A stretch of DNA of 64,000 nucleotides from Xenorhabdus hominickii (GTDB lineage Bacteria > Pseudomonadota > Gammaproteobacteria > Enterobacterales > Enterobacteriaceae): assembly GCF_002632725.1 (NCBI RefSeq), contig NZ_NJAI01000004.1:199425-263424 (forward strand), given 5' to 3'. Below the pieces are notes generated by a model. It was not told the origin of the DNA. It saw only the letters and a program-made list of their open reading frames with translations, and did not search any database. A program made the translations under genes and the position numbers. Below, in pieces: positions 18,885-28,495 of this stretch; the first letter of the stretch is position 1; each line of letters begins with the position of its first letter.

Positions 18885-20249
18885 TTACCAACGCTGCTTG
18901 AGCAAATTTGGTTGAATGCCCGCAATCAGGCTGGTATTGCCATAGTCTTTCATGACGATTCCTGCTTCAAATTCTTCACGAAAATATTTGATGGCACTCT
19001 GCAAAGGCTCTACGGCACCGGGTGCATGGGCACAGAAAGTTTTGCCGGGGCCAAGGAAACGGCAGAGTTGCTCCAGCGTTTCAATATCACCGGGCTGCCC
19101 TTTCCCACTCTCAATAGCACGGAGGATTTTGACGCTCCACGGTAATCCATCACGGCATGGTGTACACCAACCACAGGATTCGCGGGCGAAAAACTCTTCA
19201 AGGTTCCGAGTCAGGGATACCATATTGATCTCATGATCTACTGCCATCGCGAGAGCGGTTCCCAAACGGCTGCCGGCTTTAGCGATACTTTCGAAATCCA
19301 TTGGCAGGTCAAGGTGAGCTTCTGTCAGAAAATCAGTTCCCGCACCACCTGGCTGCCAAGCTTTGAATTTCAGCCCGTCACGCATACCACCAGCATAATC
19401 TTCAAGAATTTCACGAGCAGTTGTGCCAAAAGGCAGCTCCCAAAGACCGGGATTTTTGACTCGACCAGAAAAACCCATCAGTTTTGTGCCGGCGTCTTTA
19501 CTTTTGCCGTCACTCAGACCGATGTACCACTCTTTGCCATGTTCAAGGATAGCTGGGACGTTACACAGCGTTTCGACGTTATTGACACAGGTTGGTTTAC
19601 CCCAAACGCCGGCTGTTGCAGGAAATGGGGGTTTGGAACGCGGATTCGCCCGGCGCCCTTCAAGGGAATTAATCAGTGCAGTTTCTTCACCACAGATATA
19701 ACGTCCCGCGCCGGTATGAACAAATAATTCAAAATCAAAACCACTACCCAAAATGTTTTTGCCGAGCAAACCAGCGGCCTTGGCTTCTTCAATGGCCTTA
19801 CGCAGATGAACTGCTGCTTCTACATATTCACCACGCAGGAAAATGTAGCCACGGTATGCTTTTAGCGCAAACGCACTGATTAACATACCTTCTACCAGCA
19901 GATGAGGCAGTTGTTCCATCAGCAAGCGGTCTTTATAAGTCCCTGGCTCCATCTCATCGGCATTGCACAACAGGTAGCGAATATTCATACTTTCGTCTTT
20001 TGGCATCAGACTCCACTTTAATCCTGTGGAAAATCCTGCACCACCGCGTCCCTTCAAGCCAGCATCTTTCACCAACGAGGTAATTTCATCAGATGCCATA
20101 CCCTTCAGTGCTTTTTCAGCGCCTTTGTAACCATTCTTACTACGGTATTCATCCAGCCAGACAGGTTGTTGGTCATCACGCAACCGCCATGTCAGGGGAT
20201 GATTTTCCGCTGTGCGGATAATTTCTTTCACTCCTGAATGCGTTGTCAT
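18885..20249 (-). CDS. nuoF: NADH-quinone oxidoreductase subunit F (NADH/FMN)
   Basis: A 454-aa flavoprotein subunit that oxidises NADH. The NADH-binding [13 protein letters not shown] is near residues 67-79, and the FMN region includes [19 protein letters not shown] (about 180-200). The N3 [4Fe-4S] ligands are in [12 protein letters not shown] (about 350-362), with a fourth Cys in [14 protein letters not shown]. About nine residues longer than E. coli NuoF, at the C-terminus. Its ATG overlaps the nuoE stop by 4 bp. Confidence 0.97.
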   Translation of the reverse strand: MTTHSGVKEIIRTAENHPLTWRLRDDQQPVWLDEYRSKNGYKGAEKALKGMASDEITSLVKDAGLKGRGGAGFSTGLKWSLMPKDESMNIRYLLCNADEMEPGTYKDRLLMEQLPHLLVEGMLISAFALKAYRGYIFLRGEYVEAAVHLRKAIEEAKAAGLLGKNILGSGFDFELFVHTGAGRYICGEETALINSLEGRRANPRSKPPFPATAGVWGKPTCVNNVETLCNVPAILEHGKEWYIGLSDGKSKDAGTKLMGFSGRVKNPGLWELPFGTTAREILEDYAGGMRDGLKFKAWQPGGAGTDFLTEAHLDLPMDFESIAKAGSRLGTALAMAVDHEINMVSLTRNLEEFFARESCGWCTPCRDGLPWSVKILRAIESGKGQPGDIETLEQLCRFLGPGKTFCAHAPGAVEPLQSAIKYFREEFEAGIVMKDYGNTSLIAGIQPNLLKQRW

Positions 20250-20791
20250 TGATACTGCTCCAGCAATTTTTCAATTTCTTCGGGTGTGACATAACTGTGG
20301 GTATCATCATCGATCATCATGGTCGGCCCTTTATCACAGTTACCCAAGCAACAGGTTGGCAGCAGTGTGAAACGCCCATCTGTCGTAGTTTGCCCCGGAC
20401 GAATGTTCAGGTGCTTTTCTATTGCCGCCTGAACCCCCTGATAGCCTGTGATGTGACAAACAACACTGTCACAATATCGAATAATGTGGCGCCCTACTGG
20501 CTGACGGTAAATCTGGCTATAAAATGTTGCCACACCTTCCACATCACTGGCAGGAATACCTAAAACTTCAGCAATAGCGTAGATAGCACCATCTGGCACC
20601 CAACCACGCTGTTTCTGCACAATTTTCAGTGCCTCAATTGACGCTGCGCGCGGATCTTCGTAATGGTGCTTTTCCTGCTCAATGGCATCATGTTCTCTCG
20701 CACTCAGTACAAACTTATCCGCTGTCTGAGCATCCGTTACGTTAACCACATCAAGGCGTACTTGCTTGTTTGCGTTAAATTCACTTTGCAT
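20246..20791 (-). CDS. nuoE: NADH-quinone oxidoreductase subunit E (2Fe-2S)
   Basis: A 181-aa thioredoxin-like subunit carrying the N1a [2Fe-2S] cluster near the FMN. The four ligands are Cys107 and Cys112 (YCDSVVCH) and Cys148 and Cys152 ([10 protein letters not shown]). It has about 15 extra N-terminal residues compared with E. coli (166 aa). Conservation from [18 protein letters not shown] onwards is high, so an internal start is possible but none is clearly better. Two base pairs separate it from nuoCD. Confidence 0.96.
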   Translation of the reverse strand: MQSEFNANKQVRLDVVNVTDAQTADKFVLSAREHDAIEQEKHHYEDPRAASIEALKIVQKQRGWVPDGAIYAIAEVLGIPASDVEGVATFYSQIYRQPVGRHIIRYCDSVVCHITGYQGVQAAIEKHLNIRPGQTTTDGRFTLLPTCCLGNCDKGPTMMIDDDTHSYVTPEEIEKLLEQYQ

Positions 20792-20793
20792 CG

Positions 20794-22593
20794 TTAGCGA
20801 TCCACATCAGACATAACAAAATCGATACTGCCCAGATAAACTATCAGGTCAGAAACCAGACTGCCGCGGATCACCGATGGAATTTGCTGCAAATGAGCAA
20901 AACTTGGTGTACGAATGCGGGTACGGTAACTCATCGTGTTACCGTCACTCGTCAGGTAATAACTGTTAATCCCTTTAGTCGCTTCAATCATCTGGAATGA
21001 TTCATTGGCAGGCATGACCGGCCCCCATGACACTTGCAGGAAGTGATTAATCATGGTTTCGATATGTTGCAGAGTTCGTTCTCTCGGTGGTGGCGTTGTC
21101 AGAGGATGATCAGCCTTGAACGGGCCTTCCGGCATATTTTTAAGGCACTGTTCAAGGATGCGCATACTCTGGCGAATCTCTTCCACTTTCAACATCACAC
21201 GGTCATAACAGTCGCCGTTGTAGCCAGTGGGTACTTCGAAATCAAAGTTTTCATAACCGGAGTAAGGACGCCATTTACGCACGTCAAAACTAATGCCGGT
21301 TGCGCGCAGCCCCGCACCAGTGACACCCCAATCAAGAGCTTGCTTCGCATTGTAGGAAGCCACTCCGACGGAACGTCCTTTCAGGACACTATTTTTCAAT
21401 GCTACTTTGACATAGGAATTCAAACGTTTTGGCAGCCAGTCCAACAAGTCACGCAACAATTTATCCCAGCCACGAGGCAGGTCATGCGCGACACCACCAA
21501 TACGGAACCAAGCCGGGTGCATACGGAACCCAGTAATGGCTTCAACAACATCATAAACTTTTTGGCGGTCAGTAAAGGCAAAGAACACCGGCGTCATAGC
21601 ACCGACATCCTGAATAAATGTGCTGATATAAAGCAGGTGACTATTGATGCGGAACAGTTCAGACAACATGACGCGGATGGTTTTCACGCGGTCAGGTACT
21701 TCAATGCCAGCCAATTTTTCGACGGCAAGCACATAAGGCATTTCGTTAACACATCCCCCCAAATATTCAATACGATCGGTATAAGGGATATAACTGTGCC
21801 ATGACTGACGTTCACCCATTTTTTCTGCACCACGATGGTGGTAGCCGATATCGGGAACACAATCGACAATTTCTTCGCCATCAAGCTGAAGAACAATGCG
21901 GAATGCACCGTGAGCTGAAGGATGGTTTGGGCCAAGGTTGAGGAACATGAAATCCTCATTCTCAGTGCCACGTTTCATCCCCCACTCTTCGGGTTTGAAA
22001 GTCAGGGCTTCCATTTCCAGATCTTCTTTCTGCTTAGTCAGCGTGAAAGGATCAAATTCCGTGGCGCGCGCAGAATATTCTTTACGCAGCGGGTGCCCTT
22101 CCCAAGTCGGCGGCATCAGGATACGACGTAAATTCGGATGGCCGTTGAATGTAATCCCGAACATTTCCCACGTTTCACGTTCATACCAGTTGGCATTCGG
22201 GAAAATTGACGTAGAAGTTGGGACATTCAAGTCTTTCTCATTGAGGGCGACTTTCAGCATAATGTCACGATTTCTCTCAATAGAAATCAAGTGATAAAAC
22301 ACCGAAAAGTCTGCTGAAGGCAGACCTTGTCGGTGAATACGCTGACGCTCATCAACACCATGCAAATCAAACAACATAACATAAGGTTTGGGTAATTTTT
22401 TCAGGAACGTTATTACTTCCAATAACTGTTCCCGCTTAACCCAAACAACTGGTATACCAGTACGGGTCGGCTGGACGGTAAAAGCTTCCGGGCCAAATTG
22501 ACGATTAAGCTCGGTCACGACAGGGTCATCAAGGTGATCCCGTGTTTCCCAAGCTGGCAGAGCGCTTTCTTGCGCTATCTGATCTGTCATCAT
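20794..22593 (-). CDS. nuoC: NADH-quinone oxidoreductase fused subunit C/D
   Basis: A 599-aa fusion, as in E. coli and relatives. The NuoC (30-kDa) part occupies about residues 1-190, with the signature [29 protein letters not shown]. The NuoD (49-kDa) part follows, with [33 protein letters not shown] and the quinone-site His and Tyr regions near its start, ending in [18 protein letters not shown]. NuoD lines the quinone cavity next to NuoB. It is preceded by a 137-bp gap after nuoB that contains a hairpin. Confidence 0.97.
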   Translation of the reverse strand: MMTDQIAQESALPAWETRDHLDDPVVTELNRQFGPEAFTVQPTRTGIPVVWVKREQLLEVITFLKKLPKPYVMLFDLHGVDERQRIHRQGLPSADFSVFYHLISIERNRDIMLKVALNEKDLNVPTSTSIFPNANWYERETWEMFGITFNGHPNLRRILMPPTWEGHPLRKEYSARATEFDPFTLTKQKEDLEMEALTFKPEEWGMKRGTENEDFMFLNLGPNHPSAHGAFRIVLQLDGEEIVDCVPDIGYHHRGAEKMGERQSWHSYIPYTDRIEYLGGCVNEMPYVLAVEKLAGIEVPDRVKTIRVMLSELFRINSHLLYISTFIQDVGAMTPVFFAFTDRQKVYDVVEAITGFRMHPAWFRIGGVAHDLPRGWDKLLRDLLDWLPKRLNSYVKVALKNSVLKGRSVGVASYNAKQALDWGVTGAGLRATGISFDVRKWRPYSGYENFDFEVPTGYNGDCYDRVMLKVEEIRQSMRILEQCLKNMPEGPFKADHPLTTPPPRERTLQHIETMINHFLQVSWGPVMPANESFQMIEATKGINSYYLTSDGNTMSYRTRIRTPSFAHLQQIPSVIRGSLVSDLIVYLGSIDFVMSDVDR

Positions 22594-22680
22594 TCTTCAC
22601 CACAACGCTTGATCAGGGTTTATTGTGGTCGCAACACTTTATTGCTTTTGAGTTACGACACTGCTCTGGTTTGTATTTTA

Positions 22681-22724
22681 TAGCCAAGGCCTTGTTATAT
22701 GATTAACGCCTTGCTATTTGGCTA
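22681..22724 (-). other. Intra-operon hairpin between nuoB and nuoCD
   Basis: TAGCCAA (22681-22687) and TTGGCTA (22718-22724) bracket a 30-nt loop in the only other long gap of the operon. Inside the loop a GCCTTG motif is repeated (from 22689 and from 22708). It lies immediately after the nuoB stop region, so it may mark RNA processing or differential expression. Confidence 0.45.
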
Positions 22725-22730
22725 AAAGCC

Positions 22731-23405
22731 TTAAATTTCGTCTGGGGTACGCAGGTTTTTCACTGCAATACGTTCGCCGCGTTTCCTTTCTCTTTCTGAT
22801 TGCATATTCGCGCGGTAAACCCCCTGATCGCCAACAACCCATGATAATGGGCGGCGCTCTTTACCTATGGATTCCTGCAACAGCAGCAATGCTTGCATAT
22901 AGGCTTCAGGGCGTGGCGGGCAGCCCGGAATGTAGACATCAACAGGGATAAATTTATCAACCCCTTGCACTACAGAATAAATATCGTACATACCACCAGA
23001 ATTTGCACAGGCTCCCATTGAAATAACCCACTTTGGCTCCAACATTTGGTCATACAAACGTTGAATGACAGGTGCCATCTTGACGAAGCAGGTTCCTGAA
23101 ATAACCATGAAGTCGGCCTGACGGGGAGATGCTCTCAATACTTCTGCACCAAAACGTGCAACATCGTGAACTGCGGTAAATGACGTCACCATCTCAACAT
23201 AACAACAGGAAAGGCCAAAGTTATAAGGCCATAGGGAATTCTTTCTGCCCCAATTCACCATGTCATGCAGAGCATGTTCTAATTTACCCATATAGACACT
23301 ACGGTGGACGTGCTGCTCTAAAGGATCGCTGACAATTTCCTGTTTTTGCAGGGGATAACGGTCATTCTCACCGTTCGGATCTATGCGGGTGAGCGTATAA
23401 TCCAT
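22731..23405 (-). CDS. nuoB: NADH-quinone oxidoreductase subunit B (N2 cluster)
   Basis: A 224-aa subunit that holds cluster N2, the final electron donor to quinone. Ligands are the tandem Cys67-Cys68 in [10 protein letters not shown], Cys133 in [12 protein letters not shown], and Cys162 in [11 protein letters not shown]. Length matches E. coli (220 aa). The basic C-terminus ([22 protein letters not shown]) is typical of the enterobacterial protein. It lies 28 bp after nuoA. Confidence 0.97.
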   Translation of the reverse strand: MDYTLTRIDPNGENDRYPLQKQEIVSDPLEQHVHRSVYMGKLEHALHDMVNWGRKNSLWPYNFGLSCCYVEMVTSFTAVHDVARFGAEVLRASPRQADFMVISGTCFVKMAPVIQRLYDQMLEPKWVISMGACANSGGMYDIYSVVQGVDKFIPVDVYIPGCPPRPEAYMQALLLLQESIGKERRPLSWVVGDQGVYRANMQSERERKRGERIAVKNLRTPDEI

Positions 23406-23433
23406 CTTTATGCCTCGCTATTACTGCACATGA

Positions 23434-23865
23434 CTATTGTTTGGTATTAATATCAACACTGGGCTTACTGACTTGACCTTTTGAACGTGCAGGCGTCCAG
23501 TTCAGTGCTCCAATGCGCGCCAGATAAACCAAGCCGGCCAATAACACCAAAATGAAAATGCTGGCTTCGGCAAAGCCCAACCAGCCACTCTCTTTGATTG
23601 AGACTGACCATGCGTATAAATACAGGGCTTCAACGTCGAAGATAACAAAGAACATGGCGACCAGATAAAACTTCGCCGACAGACGGAGACGAGCACTGCC
23701 GACAGAATCGATACCTGATTCATAGGGTATGTGCTTTGCTCTGGCTTTAGCCTTGCCCCCAAGAAAGTACGCACCCAATAGCATAAGCGCACACAAACCA
23801 AGGGCACCTATCAGGAAAATCGCAAACGCCCAGTGATGGGCCAAAACTCCAGTAGATGTAGACAT
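23434..23865 (-). CDS. nuoA: NADH-quinone oxidoreductase subunit A
   Basis: A 143-aa membrane subunit with three helices. The conserved loop [43 protein letters not shown] contains the cluster of acidic residues near the quinone chamber. It is the first gene of the 13-gene operon. The promoter must lie in the following 700-bp spacer towards lrhA. Confidence 0.97.
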   Translation of the reverse strand: MSTSTGVLAHHWAFAIFLIGALGLCALMLLGAYFLGGKAKARAKHIPYESGIDSVGSARLRLSAKFYLVAMFFVIFDVEALYLYAWSVSIKESGWLGFAEASIFILVLLAGLVYLARIGALNWTPARSKGQVSKPSVDINTKQ

Positions 23866-24574
23866 ACTCGTTGCTTACTCATCAAAAGTGGTGTCAAGGT
23901 ATCTGCTCTTTTTGCTGGCAGTGTTGCACCACATCGATTCATGGGAAGGGATAACAACCAAACCTGAAACAGTGCTAATCAATAGTATTGATGACTTGAA
24001 TCGTTTTGGTTTTTATTCCTCTCAACATATTTTGTCAATCAAGACAAATGTGTTTACCTATTTATTTACAAAGCAAGAACCATTAATTAACAGATTGTGC
24101 TTATGTACCGCTAAAACGTGTCAGTCGTACAAAAAACTAACAACACACTTTATCTAGTCTAACCGATAACTCGACTTTACTACACCATTATCTCAGGAAA
24201 AACCTGTCTTTCCACTGTATCTATTAGGGTATTTTTATGATCAAGCCCACAAATTTGCTGAAAACCATTAATCACTTGAACACAATATATTCAATTCTTA
24301 ATAAATTGTTTCTAAAAGGAACGATTAAAGTGCAAACAGACATCTATTTCTATGAATAGATTTATTTTATCAATTAAAAAAATGAAAGTTGTTAACAAAG
24401 AAACATTATTTTAACCAAAATTCAAAAGAGGCAGGAAAATTAGTAGGGCATATTTCTAGCGGTAAATATCAGAAAGGGGAATGGAAACTAGAGATGATTA
24501 TTAATAAGCAATTATCAACAGGCTAATATCTCCACAAATAAAATGGAAATATTAGCCTATAAAATATGTAATAT
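23866..24574. other. lrhA-nuoA spacer with lrhA terminator hairpin
   Basis: About 700 bp without a gene. It should hold the nuo promoter region, but I cannot assign -35/-10 boxes with confidence. At its right end AGGCTAATAT (24520-24529) and ATATTAGCCT (24549-24558) make a 10-bp stem just downstream of lrhA, the likely lrhA terminator, with only a weak U-rich tail. Confidence 0.55.
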
Positions 24575-25558
24575 TTATTCGTCTATATTTTCGACGGGGG
24601 CTTCATCAACGGATTCAGCCGATTTGGTGGATTCAATTGATTCAACAGATTCATCTGTTTCGTCGGATTCAATAGGAGTTACAGTATAAGGTGTTTTCTT
24701 ATTTTCTATAGCATCAAAAACGGTCAGGACAGATTCATTCTGTTCGTTACTGTTACGATATAAGAAGAATTGAATTTCCGGCAGACGTGGTAACCCTTCA
24801 CTTTCCCCCAAAATTCTCAGGTCTGCATTCTGCATTTCCAGAGGGCGAGCGGTAATACCGACTTCTGCATTCACAGCCGCACGAACAGCAGACAGGGAAG
24901 CAGCTTCATACGCAATGCGCCATGAAATACCTGCCATATCCAGCGTATCCAGAGCGATCTGGCGGAATGGGTTAGTTTCATCCATCACAACTAACGGTAC
25001 AGGCTCGTTCGTCTGCAACTGAAAATCTGGCGCACAGTGCCATAAAACAGGAGAAGAGCGTAATACCGTTTTGGGATGGTGGTTAATTTTTGCTGTGGTT
25101 ACTGCCAAATCAATCTCATGGTTATCCAACATGCTTTCAATAAACTGAGAGCGCTTAATGCGCACATCAACAGCCACACGTGGATAGACAGAGGCAATAC
25201 GGTTCAACAAGAAAGGCAGAAGGGTATCAACAGCGTCATCAGACACACCTATTCTTAATTCACCGTCTGCATCATTGTAGGTTAATGATGCTGTTGCATC
25301 GTCATTGGCACGGAGGATCTGACGTGCATAACCAAGAAGTTGAAGACCATGCTCGGTAAGAAGCTTGTTACGACCGTGGCGAGCAAATAATTCTCTCCCC
25401 ACCAGATGCTCTAACCGCTGCATTTGCTGACTCACAGCCGACTGCGTTCTAGAAACAGCTGCTGCTGCTGCTGCAAAAGTATTTAAGTCAGCAACGGCAA
25501 CAAAAGTTCTTAGCAGATCGAGATCGAGGTTTATTATCTGACGATTTGCATTTATCAT
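24575..25558 (-). CDS. lrhA: LysR-type regulator LrhA
   Basis: A 327-aa LysR-family transcription factor. The winged HTH covers residues 11-70 (LDLLRTFVAVADLNTFAAAA ... SQQMQRLEHLVGRELFARHGR), followed by the effector-binding domain from about 95 to 285. Position next to nuo and alaA, and overall sequence, identify LrhA, which represses flhDC and motility in E. coli and influences virulence in X. nematophila (known of the family). Unusually it ends in a tail of about 34 residues (from 294) made almost wholly of Glu, Ser, Asp, Thr and Val, absent from my recollection of E. coli LrhA (312 aa). The DNA encoding the tail is built of imperfect GATTCA repeats. The AAAAAAAV stretch at 29-35 is encoded by GCTGCTGCTGCT-type codons. 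Confidence 0.93.
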   Translation of the reverse strand: MINANRQIINLDLDLLRTFVAVADLNTFAAAAAAVSRTQSAVSQQMQRLEHLVGRELFARHGRNKLLTEHGLQLLGYARQILRANDDATASLTYNDADGELRIGVSDDAVDTLLPFLLNRIASVYPRVAVDVRIKRSQFIESMLDNHEIDLAVTTAKINHHPKTVLRSSPVLWHCAPDFQLQTNEPVPLVVMDETNPFRQIALDTLDMAGISWRIAYEAASLSAVRAAVNAEVGITARPLEMQNADLRILGESEGLPRLPEIQFFLYRNSNEQNESVLTVFDAIENKKTPYTVTPIESDETDESVESIESTKSAESVDEAPVENIDE

Positions 25559-26357
25559 TGTTTATTCATCACTTTTTTTTGATTTTAATTACTAACTAAC
25601 CTGGTGTTTTTACTTCAGCAGTATCAAATAAAATAATACCGATTGTGACATTACTCTACTCTATTAAATAGGGCAAAGGTTTACTGCACTTTTTTTTACT
25701 ATTTAGATCATCATGGGTTTTAATTTCTCCTTTTCTTAACAAAATTTACGCAATTCAAAAAATAACTAGAGATAAAACTCTATTTACATCACATAATCAT
25801 CGATTTCCAGTACAAACACTCTTTTTCTGACTTGCTTCAAAGAATAACGTTATCTGAATTAGGAAAACTTAACGTAGCAAGACAGTATTAGTATTTTTAA
25901 TGGATTTTCACTTTCATTAAATAGGCCTGAAAATGTTATGGATAAACATTCAAAACAATTGTCGAAGTATCACGTGATAAAAACCTAAATTAACTTTACG
26001 CCAGTAAAGATAAATTATAAGAATACATTATACAAACCTTATTACTTTTATTGACAATTCCAGTTTTATCACACAAATTTACTAAAAATTAATTGTCGAA
26101 ATGTCACCTCTGATTCTCTAGGCCAACTAAAAACACACCATTACTCAAAATTTGACACTAACTTAACATCAAAAGAAAGAATAAAATACCAATATAGCTC
26201 AAGTTTTCAGAGAGCAAGATGAGGCATTTATTCTTAAAGCAACCGTTTTAACCAAAGATATCAAAGTATCTTCAAAAGATAGACCGAGAAGAGTACATTG
26301 GACATCACACTTTTTATGCCGGGTAGTATCCATTTTGCCAAGAGGTTCAGGCACTCT
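25559..26357. other. Long AT-rich spacer between divergent lrhA and alaA
   Basis: About 800 bp without a gene. It carries the promoters of lrhA (leftward) and alaA (rightward). A TTGACA at 26152-26157 upstream of alaA has no well-spaced -10 partner, so I do not call a promoter. Nothing else is recognisable. Confidence 0.45.
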
Positions 26358-27572
26358 ATGTTTTCCATTAATAAATCCAGCAAATTAGATAATGTCTGTT
26401 ATGACATCCGGGGGAATACCCTCAAAGAAGCCAAGCGACTTGAAGAAGAAGGCAATAAGGTACTGAAATTAAACATTGGTAATCCGGCGCCATTTGGCTT
26501 CGAAGCACCCGATGAAATTTTGGTCGATGTCATTCGTAATCTATCAACAGCCCAAGGCTATTCCGACTCAAAAGGGTTGTATTCAGCACGCAAGGCGATC
26601 ATGCAGCATTATCAAGCCAGAAATATGCTGGATATCACCGTTGAAGATATCTTTATTGGTAACGGTGTTTCTGAACTTATTGTTCAATCCATGCAAGCCT
26701 TGTTGAATACAGGGGACGAAATGCTGATCCCTGCGCCTGACTACCCTCTCTGGACGGCCGCTGTATCACTTTCCAGCGGTAATGCTGTCCACTATCTGTG
26801 TGATGAACAGCAAGGTTGGTTCCCTGATCTTGATGATATCCGCCGTAAAATTACCCCACGTACCCGTGGCATCGTTATTATTAACCCGAATAACCCAACT
26901 GGGGCGGTATATAGTAAAGAGCTGTTACTGGAAATAGTGGAAATTGCCCGCCAGCATAATTTGATTATTTTTGCCGACGAGATTTACGACAAAATCCTAT
27001 ATGATGATGCTCAGCACCACTCCATCGCGGCATTGGCTCCCGACCTCTTCACTGTTACCTTTAATGGTCTGTCAAAAACCTATCGTGTTGCTGGTTTTCG
27101 TCAAGGCTGGATGGTACTGAATGGCCCGAAAAAGCAAGCAAAAGGCTATATTGAAGGGTTGGAAATGCTGGCATCAATGCGTCTTTGTGCCAACGTACCA
27201 ATGCAACACGCGATTCAAACAGCACTTGGTGGCTATCAGAGTATCAGTGAATTTATTTTCCCGGGTGGCCGACTCTATGAACAGCGCAATCGTGCATGGG
27301 AATTGATTAACCAGATCCCGGGGGTTTCTTGTGTGAAACCAATGGGTGCACTGTATATGTTCCCTAAAATAGATACCAAGCGTTTCAATATTTATGACGA
27401 CCAGAAAATGGTATTGGATCTCTTATTGCAGGAAAAAGTCCTGCTGGTTCAAGGTACGGCATTCAACTGGCCAAAACCTGACCATTTCCGCATCGTCACA
27501 TTACCGCATGTCACTGATCTGCAAATTGCTATCGAGAAATTTTCTCGCTTTATCGTTAACTATCGCCAATAG
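26358..27572 (+). CDS. alaA: Alanine transaminase AlaA
   Basis: A 404-aa PLP-dependent class I/II aminotransferase that makes alanine from pyruvate and glutamate. The start is set at the ATG at 26358 (MFSINKSSKLDNVCYD), which matches the family N-terminus and has AGAGG upstream; the frame extends 20 codons further without similarity. PLP lysine is Lys240 in TFNGLSKTYRVAGFRQGW, NPNNPTGAVYS (176-186) contacts the cofactor, and FADEIYDKILYDD carries the conserved Asp-Tyr. Numbering agrees with E. coli AlaA (405 aa). Confidence 0.95.
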   Translation: MFSINKSSKLDNVCYDIRGNTLKEAKRLEEEGNKVLKLNIGNPAPFGFEAPDEILVDVIRNLSTAQGYSDSKGLYSARKAIMQHYQARNMLDITVEDIFIGNGVSELIVQSMQALLNTGDEMLIPAPDYPLWTAAVSLSSGNAVHYLCDEQQGWFPDLDDIRRKITPRTRGIVIINPNNPTGAVYSKELLLEIVEIARQHNLIIFADEIYDKILYDDAQHHSIAALAPDLFTVTFNGLSKTYRVAGFRQGWMVLNGPKKQAKGYIEGLEMLASMRLCANVPMQHAIQTALGGYQSISEFIFPGGRLYEQRNRAWELINQIPGVSCVKPMGALYMFPKIDTKRFNIYDDQKMVLDLLLQEKVLLVQGTAFNWPKPDHFRIVTLPHVTDLQIAIEKFSRFIVNYRQ

Positions 27573-27589
27573 TCAAAATATTTATAAAG

Positions 27590-27716
27590 TATCTACTCAA
27601 TAGATTTTGAGTTGCATTAAAACGAAAACATCCCCAGAAACATAGCTAGCTATGTTTCTGGGTGAATTGGTGTAGCCAACAAAACGGCAACTTGAAAGAT
27701 AACGAGGGTACCTTGA
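27590..27716. repeat. Dispersed repeat with perfect 30-bp palindrome
   Basis: Second full copy of the repeat family. The left end CTCAATAGATTTTGAGTTGC and right end GGCAACTTGAAAGATAACGA mirror each other. The centre is a perfect 30-bp palindrome (27633-27662) starting CCCAGAAACATAG. As RNA it would form a very stable hairpin and could end alaA transcription. It lies between alaA and yfbR. Confidence 0.65.
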
Positions 27717-27797
27717 CGAAAATTAACACTGAATAGGTTTACTTCCCCTCCTCGTCCGCTCACAATTAATCACATTATTTCGCAGCAAGAGAAAATT

Positions 27798-28379
27798 ATG
27801 AGCCATTTTTTCGCCCAATTATCCCGACTGAAACTTATCAGCCGTTGGCCTCTGATGCGAAATGTGCGCACAGAAAATGTTTCAGAGCACAGTTTGCAGG
27901 TCGCTTTTGTCGCCCACGCACTGGCGGTTATCAAAAATCGTAAATTCAACGGCAATGTCAATGCAGAACGGATCGCTCTGCTGGCGATGTATCACGATGC
28001 CAGCGAAGTCATCACGGGAGATTTACCTACTCCGATAAAATATTACAACCCTCAGATTGCCCATGAATATAAGAAAATAGAAAAAATTGCCCAACAAAAA
28101 TTGTTGAATATGCTACCAACGGAATTACAAGATGATTTCCGCTCCATCTTGGATGAGCATCACCATACCGAAGAAGAGATCCACATTGTCAAACAAGCCG
28201 ATGCGTTATGCGCTTATCTGAAATGTCTGGAGGAACTCTCTGCAGGCAATACCGAATTCAATCAAGCCAAAACCCGCTTGGATAAAACACTGGCAGAACG
28301 ACATAGCGACGAAATGGATTATTTTATGGATGTATTCGTACCGAGTTTCAGTCTCTCTCTTGATGAAATCAGTCTCTGA
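27798..28379 (+). CDS. yfbR: 5'-deoxynucleotidase YfbR
   Basis: A 193-aa HD-domain phosphohydrolase that dephosphorylates deoxyribonucleoside 5'-monophosphates. Metal ligands are visible as His31, His66-Asp67 (MYHDASE) and Asp135 (KQADALC), equivalent to E. coli His33, His68-Asp69 and Asp137. The length is a few residues below E. coli (199 aa), at the C-terminus. Same position as in enterobacteria, between alaA and yfbS; it faces yfbS convergently. Confidence 0.95.
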   Translation: MSHFFAQLSRLKLISRWPLMRNVRTENVSEHSLQVAFVAHALAVIKNRKFNGNVNAERIALLAMYHDASEVITGDLPTPIKYYNPQIAHEYKKIEKIAQQKLLNMLPTELQDDFRSILDEHHHTEEEIHIVKQADALCAYLKCLEELSAGNTEFNQAKTRLDKTLAERHSDEMDYFMDVFVPSFSLSLDEISL

Positions 28380-28462
28380 CAGGCTTGCATTCTAACAAAT
28401 ATTCGATAACGCGGCATTCAGTAACATAAATAGATAACCATGATGCAGCTTCACATGATGCT

Positions 28463-28491
28463 GAAACTGCAACTTGAAAAGCAAGGGTATA
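28463..28491. repeat. Isolated end of the dispersed repeat family
   Basis: The sequence AACTGCAACTTGAAAAGCAA followed by GGGTATA matches the right end of the copy at 27590-27716. No left end is evident, so this is a partial copy in the convergent yfbR/yfbS spacer. Confidence 0.4.
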
Positions 28492-28495
28492 AAGA

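Noticed and set aside
21034-21804. 256-codon open frame on the plus strand inside nuoCD
   Set aside because: It lies antisense to a fully conserved gene, its translation resembles no family, and such frames are common opposite conserved genes.
23888-24157. 89-codon open frame upstream of nuoA
   Set aside because: Low-complexity AT-rich frame in the promoter region, no family similarity and no conserved position.
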